DNA from: an uncultured Winogradskyella sp. | Lineage (GTDB): Bacteria > Bacteroidota > Bacteroidia > Flavobacteriales > Flavobacteriaceae | Length of the DNA: 64,000 bases | Direction: 5' to 3' | Assembly: GCF_947498345.1 (NCBI RefSeq) | Contig: NZ_CANMJY010000004.1 | Location: 186,001 to 250,000 of the forward strand | Shown here: positions 9,756 to 18,301 of the stretch, one piece after another | Position numbering within the stretch: position 1 is the first letter of the stretch | How the letters are laid out: the number at the start of each line of letters is the position of its first letter | The notes under the pieces: model-generated | Database searches by the model: none | What the model saw: the letters and a program-made list of their open reading frames with translations, nothing else | What the model was told of the DNA's origin: nothing | Translations under genes and position numbers: made by a program

Positions 9756-10124
9756 CTAAGGCTTGTAGCTTTTAAATGTTCCGTCTTTGTAAAAGATAAC
9801 AATCTTTTCAATGCCATAATCTATTTTTGATTGATTTAGGGACGTTTCTTGAGTTGTATCCGTAAAATTTGAACTTGGTGATTCTGAAATTTGGTTGGCT
9901 TTTGGGAAATTGCCTTTCCCATTCAATAACCAATACAGTTCCACTTCGGGATAGGAGTGGAGTACCTTCATTACAAAATCTAAACTTGGTTTATTTCTTC
10001 CTGAGAGAATGTGAGAAATACTAGAGCGTTGTACACCAATTTTTTCAGCAAAACCAGAAGCCGTTTCATCATAAAACTCGATGACTTTTTGTAGTCGTTT
10101 TGCAAATTCATTGGTGTTGACCAT
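9756..10124 (-). CDS. XRE-like helix-turn-helix transcriptional regulator
   Basis: A 122-residue DNA-binding protein. Residues about 6-70 form a Cro/C1-type HTH with the typical FAEKIGVQRSSISHILSGRNKPSLDF helices; a polar linker follows, and the tail ends in a short strand (EKIVIFYKDGTFKSY). The upstream region carries a palindrome overlapping a minus-strand TACATTTG element, so autoregulation is likely. The same palindrome core occurs in the promoter of the facing M14 peptidase gene. No sensor domain is evident. Confidence 0.88.
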   Translation of the reverse strand: MVNTNEFAKRLQKVIEFYDETASGFAEKIGVQRSSISHILSGRNKPSLDFVMKVLHSYPEVELYWLLNGKGNFPKANQISESPSSNFTDTTQETSLNQSKIDYGIEKIVIFYKDGTFKSYKP

Positions 10125-10151
10125 TGTAAACTAAAATTATCTATAAATAAC

Positions 10152-10175
10152 GATACAAATGTAAACATTAGTATC
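10152..10175 (-). promoter_or_regulatory. Palindromic operator overlapping the XRE regulator promoter
   Basis: GATACAAATG and CATTAGTATC form an inverted repeat with one mismatch around a 4-base spacer. The left arm contains, on the minus strand, TACATTTG (10156-10163), a match to the Bacteroidota TAnnTTTG -7 element, about 32 bases before the regulator start. I see no clear -33 TTG. The overlap of operator and -7 box predicts repression, probably by the regulator itself. Confidence 0.55.
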
Positions 10176-10373
10176 TTGATTATTTAAAATTTTAAACGAT
10201 ATATTATTATTAGTTGAATTTATAGTTCGATTTTAGTTTGTAAAAATCTGAATTTAAATAATTTAACTTTAAATAAATTTATAAATTAAATTTTCCTTAA
10301 TATTGATATTTGTGTACTACGAAAATTAATACATAACTGTATAACATTGTAACATTTCTGTTGACATTTGTTG

Positions 10374-10387
10374 TTTACAATTGTAAA
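10374..10387. promoter_or_regulatory. 14-base perfect palindrome upstream of the M14 gene
   Basis: TTTACAATTGTAAA is a perfect palindrome directly before the second operator. It contains the TTG (10381-10383) that could serve as the -33 element for the M14 promoter. It may be a second regulator site or chance in AT-rich DNA. Confidence 0.35.
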
Positions 10388-10389
10388 AA

Positions 10390-10409
10390 TACAAATGATT
10401 ACATTTGTA
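10390..10409 (+). promoter_or_regulatory. Palindromic operator overlapping the M14 peptidase promoter
   Basis: TACAAATG and CATTTGTA are perfect inverted arms around spacer ATTA. The right arm includes TACATTTG (10400-10407), matching TAnnTTTG, with a TTG 16 bases upstream. Transcription from here would start about 10-15 bases before the ATG at 10427. The core matches the palindrome before the XRE gene (TACAAATG-N4-CATTWGTA), including the 4-base spacing. Confidence 0.55.
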
Positions 10410-10426
10410 ACGTATTAATTCCATTA

Positions 10427-11581
10427 ATGAAATCTAAGCATCTAAATAGTTTATATTCTTTAGTAAAAGCACCAGAATTATTTGGTCGTTATATTACTAA
10501 TTCTGATATAGAAAAGTGCTTGGTTAAATTTCCAAAATCTATAATTTCTACAGTGGGTTATTCTGTAGAAAACAGACCTATTTATAGTATTAAATTGGGT
10601 ACAGGATCTAAAAATGTATTGTTGTGGTCTCAAATGCATGGTAATGAATCTACAACTACTAAAGCTTTATTTGATTGTTTTAATCTCTTTTTAACCAACA
10701 ATAACATTTCTAATTTTATTTTAAAAAGTTGCACCATATTAGTAATTCCTATTTTAAACCCTGATGGTGCAGAGCGTTATACGCGTTTAAATGCTAATGA
10801 CATAGATCTAAACAGAGATGCACAAGCGCTTTCGCAGCCAGAAAGTAAAGTGCTTAGAGCAGTTTTTGACGATTTTAAGCCTGATTACTGTTTTAATTTG
10901 CACGGTCAAAGAACCATATACAATGTAGGAACAAGTAGTGTGTCAGCTACACTTTCGTTTTTATCACCTGCACAAGATCAGAACTGTTCATTGACAGTAA
11001 ATAGGAAAGTAGCTATGCGCATCATTTCGAGGATTAATGATATGCTGCAAACTGAGATGCCAGATGGAGTAGCACGATATGATGATAGCTTTAACCTTAA
11101 CTGTGTTGGTGATACGTTTCAGAGTTTAGGTGTGCCAACCCTATTGTATGAAGCAGGCCATTTACCAAATGATTACCAAAGAGAAGAGGTAAGACGTCTA
11201 GTGTTTTTAGCTGCTTTTAAAGGTTTGTATATTATAGCTGAAGGTGTTGACACATCTGATTATGATAATTATTTTGATATACCAGAAAACAATAAACAGT
11301 TTTATGATATTATCATACGAAATGCAAGGCTAAATATAGAGTCTCCTAATTTAACTGATGTAGCAATATTATATAAAGAAGCTTTAATCGGCTGTAAAAT
11401 TGAGTTTTTACCTATTGTGGAAGCTATTAAAAAATTAGACTATTATTTTGGTCATCGCGAAATTGATGCTAAAGGGAATTTACTCATCACATCAGAAAAA
11501 TCTGCATTAAAAGTTACTAACGAAATCGATTTCGTAATGATAAATAATGAAAAAATCTCACTAAAACCTTTAAATAATTGA
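10427..11581 (+). CDS. M14-family zinc carboxypeptidase
   Basis: Zinc metallocarboxypeptidase domain of 384 residues. The metal site is visible as HGNE (H71, E74), then NPDGAERYTRLNANDIDLNRD with the substrate-binding Arg/Asn, NLHGQ for the third ligand, and the catalytic glutamate in YEAGH. The reading frame extends upstream to a TTG at 10361, but the promoter and operator lie inside that extension, so ATG 10427 is the better start. No signal peptide is evident, suggesting a cytoplasmic enzyme acting on peptides. A C-terminal region of about 100 residues is unassigned. Confidence 0.85.
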   Translation: MKSKHLNSLYSLVKAPELFGRYITNSDIEKCLVKFPKSIISTVGYSVENRPIYSIKLGTGSKNVLLWSQMHGNESTTTKALFDCFNLFLTNNNISNFILKSCTILVIPILNPDGAERYTRLNANDIDLNRDAQALSQPESKVLRAVFDDFKPDYCFNLHGQRTIYNVGTSSVSATLSFLSPAQDQNCSLTVNRKVAMRIISRINDMLQTEMPDGVARYDDSFNLNCVGDTFQSLGVPTLLYEAGHLPNDYQREEVRRLVFLAAFKGLYIIAEGVDTSDYDNYFDIPENNKQFYDIIIRNARLNIESPNLTDVAILYKEALIGCKIEFLPIVEAIKKLDYYFGHREIDAKGNLLITSEKSALKVTNEIDFVMINNEKISLKPLNN

Positions 11582-11646
11582 TTTTTTATGCATATTTCTT
11601 AAATTAAATGTCTTAATTTTGCATTATCACTAATAATAATTGATTT

Positions 11647-12126
11647 ATGGCAAAGTTTAAATTAGATGAAATAGACCACCAAATACTAGATATGCTTATT
11701 GATAATACGCGTATTCCGTTTACAGATATTGCAAAAAAATTATTGATTTCTGCTGGTACAGTTCATGTACGTGTTAAAAAAATGGAAGAAGCAGGTATCA
11801 TTAAAGGGTCGTCTTTGACTTTAGATTATAAAAAACTTGGTTATTCATTTATTGCTTATGTTGGTGTTTTTCTTCAAAATACATCGCAAACCAAGTTTGT
11901 GTTAGAGCGTATTACTCAAATTCCATATGTTACGGTTGCACATATTACAACTGGGAAATTCAATATTTTTTGTAAAATAAGAGCACAAGATACAATGCAT
12001 GCTAAAGACATCATTTTTATGTTAGATGATATTGAGGGAGTTTATAGAACAGAAACAATGATATCTTTAGAAGAAAGCATTAATGATAAGAAACGATTAA
12101 TGCACACTATTTTTAACGAACTTTAA
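11647..12126 (+). CDS. Lrp/AsnC family transcriptional regulator
   Basis: A 159-residue feast/famine regulator: N-terminal winged HTH (residues 5-55, ILDMLIDNTRIPFTDIAKKL with recognition helix around SAGTVHVRVKKMEEAG) and a C-terminal ligand-binding/oligomerisation domain (about 65-145). These proteins respond to amino acids. A TAATTTTG sequence at 11614-11621 could be its -7 element. It is a monocistronic unit ended by a clear hairpin terminator. The target genes cannot be deduced. Confidence 0.92.
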   Translation: MAKFKLDEIDHQILDMLIDNTRIPFTDIAKKLLISAGTVHVRVKKMEEAGIIKGSSLTLDYKKLGYSFIAYVGVFLQNTSQTKFVLERITQIPYVTVAHITTGKFNIFCKIRAQDTMHAKDIIFMLDDIEGVYRTETMISLEESINDKKRLMHTIFNEL

Positions 12127-12149
12127 TATAATAATATAATAAATATATG

Positions 12150-12185
12150 AAGCTCTTAGTTAATTGTTCTAAGGGCTTTTTTATT
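12150..12185 (+). terminator. Rho-independent terminator after the Lrp/AsnC gene
   Basis: AAGCTCTTAG (12150-12159) pairs with CTAAGGGCTT (12169-12178), with one T-G wobble and a 9-base loop, followed directly by a run of T. Confidence 0.75.
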
Positions 12186-12196
12186 AACTTGCATTC

Positions 12197-12712
12197 ATGA
12201 TTTCCGACCAACTTAATTCTACCGAATATCATACTTACTACAAGTCATATATTGATAATGCAGCAGATATAGATATTGTAAAAGGGCTAAAACGTAATCT
12301 TGATGAGCATATAGAATTCTATTTAAAGATACCATCATTAAAGCATAGTTATGCTTATGCAGAGGGTAAGTGGACAATAAAAGACATTCTATTACATATT
12401 ATAGATACAGAGCGTATTTTTAGTTATAGAGCACTTCGTATTGCCAGGCATGATACTACTCCTTTAGCAGGTTTTGAACAAGATGATTATGTAGTAAACG
12501 GAAATACTAAAAATAGAACTTTAGAAAATCTTTTAAGTGAGTATAAAGCGGTGCGACAAGCTACAATAGCACTTTTTGAAAGTTTTGAAATAAATCAATT
12601 AAAGTGTATAGGTGAGGCTAGTGGTGCACCGATTTCAGTTAGAGCACTTGGGTATATTATTACTGGTCACGAAAATCATCATAACCAAGTGATCGTTGAA
12701 CGATATCTTTAA
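12197..12712 (+). CDS. DinB-family four-helix protein
   Basis: A 171-residue DinB/YfiT-like putative metalloenzyme. The metal-binding histidines lie in LLHIIDTERIFSYRALRIAR (middle) and GHENHHNQVIVERYL (C-terminus), the characteristic placement. Family members include bacillithiol or mycothiol S-transferases, but the thiol cofactor here is unknown. Its stop shares the TTAA at 12709-12712 with the convergent aroB stop. Confidence 0.85.
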   Translation: MISDQLNSTEYHTYYKSYIDNAADIDIVKGLKRNLDEHIEFYLKIPSLKHSYAYAEGKWTIKDILLHIIDTERIFSYRALRIARHDTTPLAGFEQDDYVVNGNTKNRTLENLLSEYKAVRQATIALFESFEINQLKCIGEASGAPISVRALGYIITGHENHHNQVIVERYL

Positions 12713-13785
12713 GTTAAGTTATTATAATATGCAAAAGCTTTGGTAATTAAATCGTTATTAACCTGACAATCAATTTTTGGTTCACCAATGGTCTTTAAGA
12801 GTACAAATTTTATAACACCATGACTATTCTTTTTATCATGTTTTAATAAATCAATAATAATTTCTTGATCGTTCTTATTGATTTCTGTTTTCGAAAATGT
12901 TTTTAGAATTCCTTCTGTAATATCTTGTAGCTCATTATCTGGTAAACCTTGTGTTTTATTTGATAAATAGCTTTCGAGAATCATTCCTATAGCTATTGCT
13001 TCGCCATGTAGTAATGGTGTTTTGTCAGCATTTCCTAAGAAGTAACTTTCTATAGCATGACCCAGTGTATGTCCAAAATTGAGAATCTTTCTTAAACCTA
13101 ATTCTTTAGGATCCTCAGTAACTACTTTATTTTTTATAGTTACAGAATCATGTATGAGATTATCTAACTCTGAAATATCTAAACTTTCAAAATTCACCAA
13201 GCTTTTCCAATAGTCTTTATCGTATATTAAACCATGTTTAAGCATTTCAGCATAGCCAGAAATCATTTGGTTAGGTGGTAATGTTTCTAAAAAAGAAGTG
13301 TCGATTAATACCATACTGGCTTCGCTGACAACTCCGATTTGATTTTTTAAAACACCAAGATCTACTCCTGTTTTTCCACCTACAGAAGCATCAACCATAG
13401 CCAATAAAGAGGTGGGTACATTAATATAATCTATACCTCTCATATAAGTACTTGCTACAAAACCACCTAGATCAGTAACAACACCTCCTCCTAAATTAAT
13501 TAGTAAACTTTTACGATCAGCATTATATTCAGATAAGGCTTCCCATACACCAGTACAGATATCAATGGTTTTATGGTCTTCACCTTCTGGCATTTCCATA
13601 ACTTCAACTACAATATCTTCAGACTCTAACCGAGCTAAGAAATTTGGCAAACAAAAATTATGAGTATTAGTATCTACAAGGATAAATATAATGGAAGGAT
13701 TAGTGTGTTTTATATAAGTATTCAATTCTTTGTATACCTTAGTATTAAAGTGAACTACAGAATTTTTGGTTGTTATAGAAGTCAT
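12709..13785 (-). CDS. aroB: 3-dehydroquinate synthase
   Basis: Second step of the shikimate pathway: DAHP to 3-dehydroquinate with NAD and a divalent metal. The 358-residue protein shows the NAD-binding GGGVVTDLGGFVA (from residue 99), PTSLLAMVDASVGGKTGVD, the metal ligands in SGYAEMLKHG and the FGHTLGHAIE motif. The length is normal. It is not clustered with other aro genes. It converges on the DinB gene with a four-base overlap, leaving no room for an independent terminator. Confidence 0.95.
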   Translation of the reverse strand: MTSITTKNSVVHFNTKVYKELNTYIKHTNPSIIFILVDTNTHNFCLPNFLARLESEDIVVEVMEMPEGEDHKTIDICTGVWEALSEYNADRKSLLINLGGGVVTDLGGFVASTYMRGIDYINVPTSLLAMVDASVGGKTGVDLGVLKNQIGVVSEASMVLIDTSFLETLPPNQMISGYAEMLKHGLIYDKDYWKSLVNFESLDISELDNLIHDSVTIKNKVVTEDPKELGLRKILNFGHTLGHAIESYFLGNADKTPLLHGEAIAIGMILESYLSNKTQGLPDNELQDITEGILKTFSKTEINKNDQEIIIDLLKHDKKNSHGVIKFVLLKTIGEPKIDCQVNNDLITKAFAYYNNLT

Positions 13786-13859
13786 ATATTAATTATATCC
13801 AAAATTTGTGCTGCTAAAATTACTGCCTTTTTTTAGAAAAAAGTAAGCCAAGGATTAAA

Positions 13860-13867
13860 TATATTTG
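13860..13867 (+). promoter_or_regulatory. Candidate -7 promoter element for proline dehydrogenase
   Basis: TATATTTG matches the Bacteroidota TAnnTTTG consensus 19 bases before the ATG. No TTG sits at the expected -33 spacing, so the assignment is tentative. Confidence 0.35.
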
Positions 13868-13886
13868 TAATTATATATTTCTCTAA

Positions 13887-15059
13887 ATGATAGACTATTC
13901 ACTCTTTGAAAACACAGGCACTGCATTTGCATTAAAATCTGATCCAGAATTAGAACGTGCCTATTTTTTGTTTAAAATGATTTCCTCACAACCATTAGTA
14001 CGCATCGGTACTGCAGCTACCAATTTTGCACTTAAAGCTAATTTACCCGTTGAAGGCTTAATTCGCTCTACGGTTTTTGATCATTTTTGTGGAGGGGTAA
14101 GCGAAGAGGATTGTTTACCAGTAATTGATAAGCTATATACTAAAGGGGTAAGTTCTGTATTGGATTATTCTGTGGAAGGAAAAGAGACTGAGAAACAATT
14201 TGATAGTGCTTTAGAAAAAATATTAAAAATCATTCATTTTTGTGATGAAAAAGATGCTATGCCTATTGTTGTTTTTAAACCTACTGGTTTTGGAAGATTT
14301 TATTTATATCAAAAAAAAACAGAAAGTGTAGATTTTACTGAAGCTGAGCAACAAGAATGGAATAGAATAGTAGACAGATTCGATGCTGTTTGTAAATTGT
14401 CTAAGGAAAAAGATGTTGAAGTCTTGATCGATGGGGAAGAAAGTTGGATGCAAGATGCTGCAGATGATTTAGTGGAGGATATGATGCGCAAATACAACAC
14501 TGATAAAACGATTGTTTATAATACATTACAATGTTATAGATGGGATAGGTTAGATTACCTCATAGGGTTACATCAAAGAGGGCAGGAGCATGGTTTTAAA
14601 ATAGGAATGAAAATAGTTCGTGGTGCGTATATGGAAAAGGAACGTGCCAGAGCAGAAGGAAAAGGTTATAAATCACCAATATGTGAAAACAAGAAAGCTA
14701 CTGATGACAATTTCAACGCTGCATTAAAGTATATGTTAAACAACTTAGGCGATATGTCTGTATTTATTGGCACCCATAATGAGCATAGCTGTTACTTGGC
14801 TTTGGAAATGATGAATGATTTAAATATTGACAAGCAAGATAATAATGTATGGTTTGGTCAACTTTATGGTATGAGTGATCATATAAGTTTTAATTTAGCA
14901 TCTATTGGTTATAATGTTGCAAAATATATTCCCTTTGGACCCGTAAAAGATGTGATGCCATATCTAATAAGGAGGGCAGAGGAAAATACTTCTGTTGCAG
15001 GACAAACTAATAGGGAACTGTCTTTATTAAAGTCTGAAAAAAAACGAAGAAAACTATAA
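13887..15059 (+). CDS. Proline dehydrogenase
   Basis: FAD enzyme oxidising proline to delta-1-pyrroline-5-carboxylate. The 390-residue stand-alone form carries the TIM-barrel motifs KIVRGAYMEKERARAEG, FIGTHNEHS, GQLYGMSDH and the substrate-binding YIPFGPVKDVMPYLIRRAEEN, split here across a single C-terminal block. There is no P5C dehydrogenase domain, as is usual for this phylum, and no partner gene nearby. It is transcribed alone and converges on wzc. Confidence 0.93.
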   Translation: MIDYSLFENTGTAFALKSDPELERAYFLFKMISSQPLVRIGTAATNFALKANLPVEGLIRSTVFDHFCGGVSEEDCLPVIDKLYTKGVSSVLDYSVEGKETEKQFDSALEKILKIIHFCDEKDAMPIVVFKPTGFGRFYLYQKKTESVDFTEAEQQEWNRIVDRFDAVCKLSKEKDVEVLIDGEESWMQDAADDLVEDMMRKYNTDKTIVYNTLQCYRWDRLDYLIGLHQRGQEHGFKIGMKIVRGAYMEKERARAEGKGYKSPICENKKATDDNFNAALKYMLNNLGDMSVFIGTHNEHSCYLALEMMNDLNIDKQDNNVWFGQLYGMSDHISFNLASIGYNVAKYIPFGPVKDVMPYLIRRAEENTSVAGQTNRELSLLKSEKKRRKL

Positions 15060-15097
15060 ATCCTCATCGTAAGACAAGGCATTATATTTTTTGAATC

Positions 15098-17470
15098 TTA
15101 AGTTAAGAAAGAAAATTGATACCATTTCCTTTTCTTGTTAGGGTTATCTCCATAACCATAACCATAGCCATAACCTTTCTTTCCTTGTTTGACACCATTT
15201 AATAGCAATGTCATATTTGGTAATCGTTTCTCGTCATATAGTGTTTTTGCAACATGAACAAGCTGTCTTTTATCAACACCATCTGCACTGACGACATAAA
15301 TAAACATATCTGCATATTTAGAAATCAATAAGGTGTCACTTACAAGACCAACTGCAGAAGTATCTGCAATTATATAATCGTATTTCTTTTCAAAATGTTT
15401 AAAAAGTTCTTCAACTCTATCGCTCATTAATAATTCTGATGGATTAGGAGGAATAGTACCAGAAGGTATTATATCAAAGAAGCTATTATCTTTTCGCTTT
15501 AAAACGATATCCTGAGGTTTTACAGAAGTATCTGCTAAAAAATCTGTTAGCCCTTTTTTAGGCTTTTCTTTAATATCTAGATAATCCAAAATTTTAGGAA
15601 CTCTAATATCCATTTCAATTAATAAAACAGATTTATTAGAATAGGATATTGAAGTCGCTAAATTAGTACTTGTGTGGGATTTGCCTTCTTGTGCTTTGGT
15701 AGAAGTTATGAATAACTTTTTAGCTCTACCACTAACACCTTTTAACATAAAATCCACATTAGACCTCACAATTCTAAACGCTTCAGCCTTTGGTGAATAA
15801 TCTGCTTTTTTTACAAGCTTTATCTTTTTAGGTGATTTAGGTATATCTCCCAAATATGGTATATCTAAAAGACTTACTAAGTCATCTTTTCTGTAAAGTT
15901 TGGTATCTAATAAATCTGATACGTAGATTAAACCTAACGGAATCATAAGTCCAAAAATAAAAGAAGCCAAATATGTAATTGTTTTATTTGGAGCAACAGG
16001 TTTGTAAGATGAATAGGCACTATCTACAATTTTAGCACTTGGCTGATACATACCAAGTCTAATAGCAGATTCTTCACGCTTTTCTAATAAGTACAAGTAA
16101 AGTGATTCTTTTATATCTTGTTGCCTTTGAATACCTCTAAATTTCCTTGCTTTTGATGGTGCAACGTAGAGCTGCCCGCTAATTCTGTTACTTTCAGAAT
16201 TTAAGTTATTTAATGTAAGCTCTGAAGTTTTCTTTATACTGCTTAATGAGCTTTCAAGATTATTTTTTAGAGCATCGATTTGATTGTTTAATTGAACGAC
16301 AGTAGGGTTTTTTTCTGTAGAGGTTTTCAGTAACTTATCCCTTTTTGCTACAAGGTCATTGTGATTCTTTATAATCTGGGCAGTATTAGAGTCTCCTATA
16401 CCAACATTAGCTGGCAACATATCACTAATCTTATTTTCGTCGTTCATTTCTTCCTGTAGATAAGAAATCATTTGAATATTAGTGGCCGTAGTAGAAATTT
16501 GTTGTTCTAGTTGTTTTTTTGCTTGTAGATTTAAGTTATTCTGAGAGCCTAGATCTGTAAGGTTGTTTTGCTGTTGTATTTGTTGTGCGTTAGATTCTAC
16601 TTCACCTAATTCTTCTTGTACTTGCTCTAGACGTCTATTGATAAATTCTGAGGTTACTTTAACCACTTCTTCCTTGTCGTGTAAGACATCATTGTTGTAT
16701 TCAATAATAAGCTGATCTAAAAAATTGACAGCTTTTTGCGCAACAGTTTCTTTTAGCTCCAGTTCAACAACACTTGAGCCTTTCTCTGTAAAAGCATTAA
16801 CACTTTTTTGATAATGACTAACAAGTTTAACAACAGGTGTAATAGTTATTTTGAGATTACTACCTTTTCTTGGAGCATTAGATCCTACATTAGGAACAAC
16901 TATAATGCCTCCATAGTTTGTTTCAATTTTATCACCAAATGCATATACAATGCCTTCAGATTCATTTCTGTCAATAAAAGATTTACCATCGTCTTTAAAC
17001 AAGATAAATTCGGTATCTGATTTAATTTTAAGATAAAGATTTGCTTTAACATTATGGATTACTGAATCACTCTCAAAAAAACTTACACTAACAGGTGGAT
17101 TTACATAGAGCTCTTTTTCTTTTATTTTACCTTGTTCAAAAACTCTAATGTTTAAGTTTAGAGTTTTAATGATGTTCTCCATCAGAGTACGCGATTTTAT
17201 AATCTGAATTTCATCTTTAATTTTATCCGTACCTCCAGAAAATAAGCCTTCACTATTTATGTCTTCTATGCTTGGTAATTTTGTGGCTTGCTTTTCGTCC
17301 CTAATTTTAATAGTAGCAGAAGCTTTGTACTCATATGTAGTGTATCGCAAATAAGTGTAGCCTAATGCAATAGCCAAAATAACAGAAAGAGCAATCCATT
17401 TCCAATAGGAGAGGAAAAGCTCTATTTTTTGTTTTATATCTGCTGTTACTGAATTTGGTTTAGACTCCAT
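15098..17470 (-). CDS. wzc: Polysaccharide co-polymerase / tyrosine autokinase (Wzc family)
   Basis: Inner-membrane PCP-2a protein controlling capsule or EPS polymerisation and export. The 790 residues comprise a first membrane helix (about 23-42), a large periplasmic Wzz region with coiled coil (about 270-420), a second helix (about 497-517) and a cytoplasmic BY-kinase. Walker A is TSTKAQEGKSH near 590; Walker A' reads LLIEMDIRVPK, with Glu where Asp is commoner. The tail GYGYGYGYGD plus WYQF supplies five tyrosines for autophosphorylation. It follows wza by 21 bases in the same operon. An unlinked cognate phosphatase is expected; none is seen here. Confidence 0.93.
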   Translation of the reverse strand: MESKPNSVTADIKQKIELFLSYWKWIALSVILAIALGYTYLRYTTYEYKASATIKIRDEKQATKLPSIEDINSEGLFSGGTDKIKDEIQIIKSRTLMENIIKTLNLNIRVFEQGKIKEKELYVNPPVSVSFFESDSVIHNVKANLYLKIKSDTEFILFKDDGKSFIDRNESEGIVYAFGDKIETNYGGIIVVPNVGSNAPRKGSNLKITITPVVKLVSHYQKSVNAFTEKGSSVVELELKETVAQKAVNFLDQLIIEYNNDVLHDKEEVVKVTSEFINRRLEQVQEELGEVESNAQQIQQQNNLTDLGSQNNLNLQAKKQLEQQISTTATNIQMISYLQEEMNDENKISDMLPANVGIGDSNTAQIIKNHNDLVAKRDKLLKTSTEKNPTVVQLNNQIDALKNNLESSLSSIKKTSELTLNNLNSESNRISGQLYVAPSKARKFRGIQRQQDIKESLYLYLLEKREESAIRLGMYQPSAKIVDSAYSSYKPVAPNKTITYLASFIFGLMIPLGLIYVSDLLDTKLYRKDDLVSLLDIPYLGDIPKSPKKIKLVKKADYSPKAEAFRIVRSNVDFMLKGVSGRAKKLFITSTKAQEGKSHTSTNLATSISYSNKSVLLIEMDIRVPKILDYLDIKEKPKKGLTDFLADTSVKPQDIVLKRKDNSFFDIIPSGTIPPNPSELLMSDRVEELFKHFEKKYDYIIADTSAVGLVSDTLLISKYADMFIYVVSADGVDKRQLVHVAKTLYDEKRLPNMTLLLNGVKQGKKGYGYGYGYGDNPNKKRKWYQFSFLT
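15150..15175 (-). repeat. Hexanucleotide repeat encoding the Wzc tyrosine tail
   Basis: Four consecutive copies of CCATAA or CCATAG on the plus strand (GGTTAT on the coding strand) encode the Gly-Tyr repeat at the Wzc C-terminus. Gain or loss of a unit would alter the number of tyrosines without a frameshift. Confidence 0.7.
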
Positions 17471-17491
17471 AAAGACTATAAATGTAAAATT

Positions 17492-18268
17492 TTATCTTAC
17501 TAAGAATACAGCTATAACAGTCGTTAGTGTACCAATAGCAGAAATTAATACTGAATTGTTTTGGTTATAAGTTGATGAGCGAATCTTAGCATTATTTGGC
17601 TCAACGTATATAACATCGTTTTGCTGTAAATAATATACAGGGGAGTTAACGACGTTAACAGTAGTAAGGTCTATTTTAGCATATTTCTTTTTTCCATCTA
17701 CCTCTCTTATTAGCATTACATTTTTACGTTTTCCAAAAATGGTTAAATCATCTGCCAAACCTAATGCTTCTAAAACTGTAATTCTCTCATCTTGTATAGT
17801 AAACGTACCAGGGTTTCTTACTTCTCCCAAAATAGTTACTGTAAAGTTAGCTAACCTAACGTTTACAATAGGGTCGGTTACATATTCACTTATTTTTTCG
17901 GTTAACATATCGGTTAACTCAGTTCTGGTTAATCCTGCGATTTTTAAAGTTCCTAATACGGGAAACTCTATATTACCATCATAATCTACTAAATAGGTTT
18001 GCTGTTGCATTCCTCCTCTGGCGGCAACAACATCAGTATTACCTCCCTGCACTAACGCCAAGTTAAATGGTCTTACAGTATCTGGATCTAAAGCTGCTAC
18101 ATTGATTGTTAAAATATCATCTGGTTTATAAACTAATTGTTTTGGCTCAGACATTAAGACGCCACCTTCTATAGGTTCGTCCTGAAAGTAAACAATGTTT
18201 TTGCGTGATCCACATGAAGATAGCATAAAAATAGCTAATAATGGAATAAAGAGATTGCGAGTTTTCAT
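17492..18268 (-). CDS. wza: Outer-membrane polysaccharide export lipoprotein (Wza/OPX family)
   Basis: A 258-residue lipoprotein (C19 in LSSC). The N-terminal poly_export (PES) domain includes YKPDDILTINVAALD, followed by one SLBB domain (NFTVTILGEVRNPGTF) and a hydrophobic C-terminal segment (about 238-257) that could cross the outer membrane or anchor the protein. It is shorter than E. coli Wza, as usual for Bacteroidota. It sits between the dehydratase and wzc, which it probably contacts to form the trans-envelope export channel. Confidence 0.92.
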   Translation of the reverse strand: MKTRNLFIPLLAIFMLSSCGSRKNIVYFQDEPIEGGVLMSEPKQLVYKPDDILTINVAALDPDTVRPFNLALVQGGNTDVVAARGGMQQQTYLVDYDGNIEFPVLGTLKIAGLTRTELTDMLTEKISEYVTDPIVNVRLANFTVTILGEVRNPGTFTIQDERITVLEALGLADDLTIFGKRKNVMLIREVDGKKKYAKIDLTTVNVVNSPVYYLQQNDVIYVEPNNAKIRSSTYNQNNSVLISAIGTLTTVIAVFLVR

Positions 18269-18301
18269 TTGTACTTTTTTAGGTATAGTTTATAATTTGG
18301 A

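Larger units (their letters stand above)
10125..10426. other. Divergent regulatory region between XRE regulator and M14 peptidase
   Basis: About 300 non-coding, very AT-rich bases. It holds a palindrome near each gene (10152-10175 and 10390-10409), a separate 14-base perfect palindrome at 10374-10387 (TTTACAATTGTAAA), and TAnnTTTG -7 elements facing each way. The central part (about 10180-10360) is AT-rich with nothing I can name. Confidence 0.6.

Noticed and set aside
9980..10168. 62-codon minus-strand frame overlapping the XRE regulator
   Set aside because: Out of frame with a clear HTH protein and covers its operator; no recognisable features.
10361..10426. Upstream extension of the M14 carboxypeptidase from a TTG
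   Set aside because: The extension covers the promoter -7 element and operator and adds no conserved residues; ATG 10427 is preferred.
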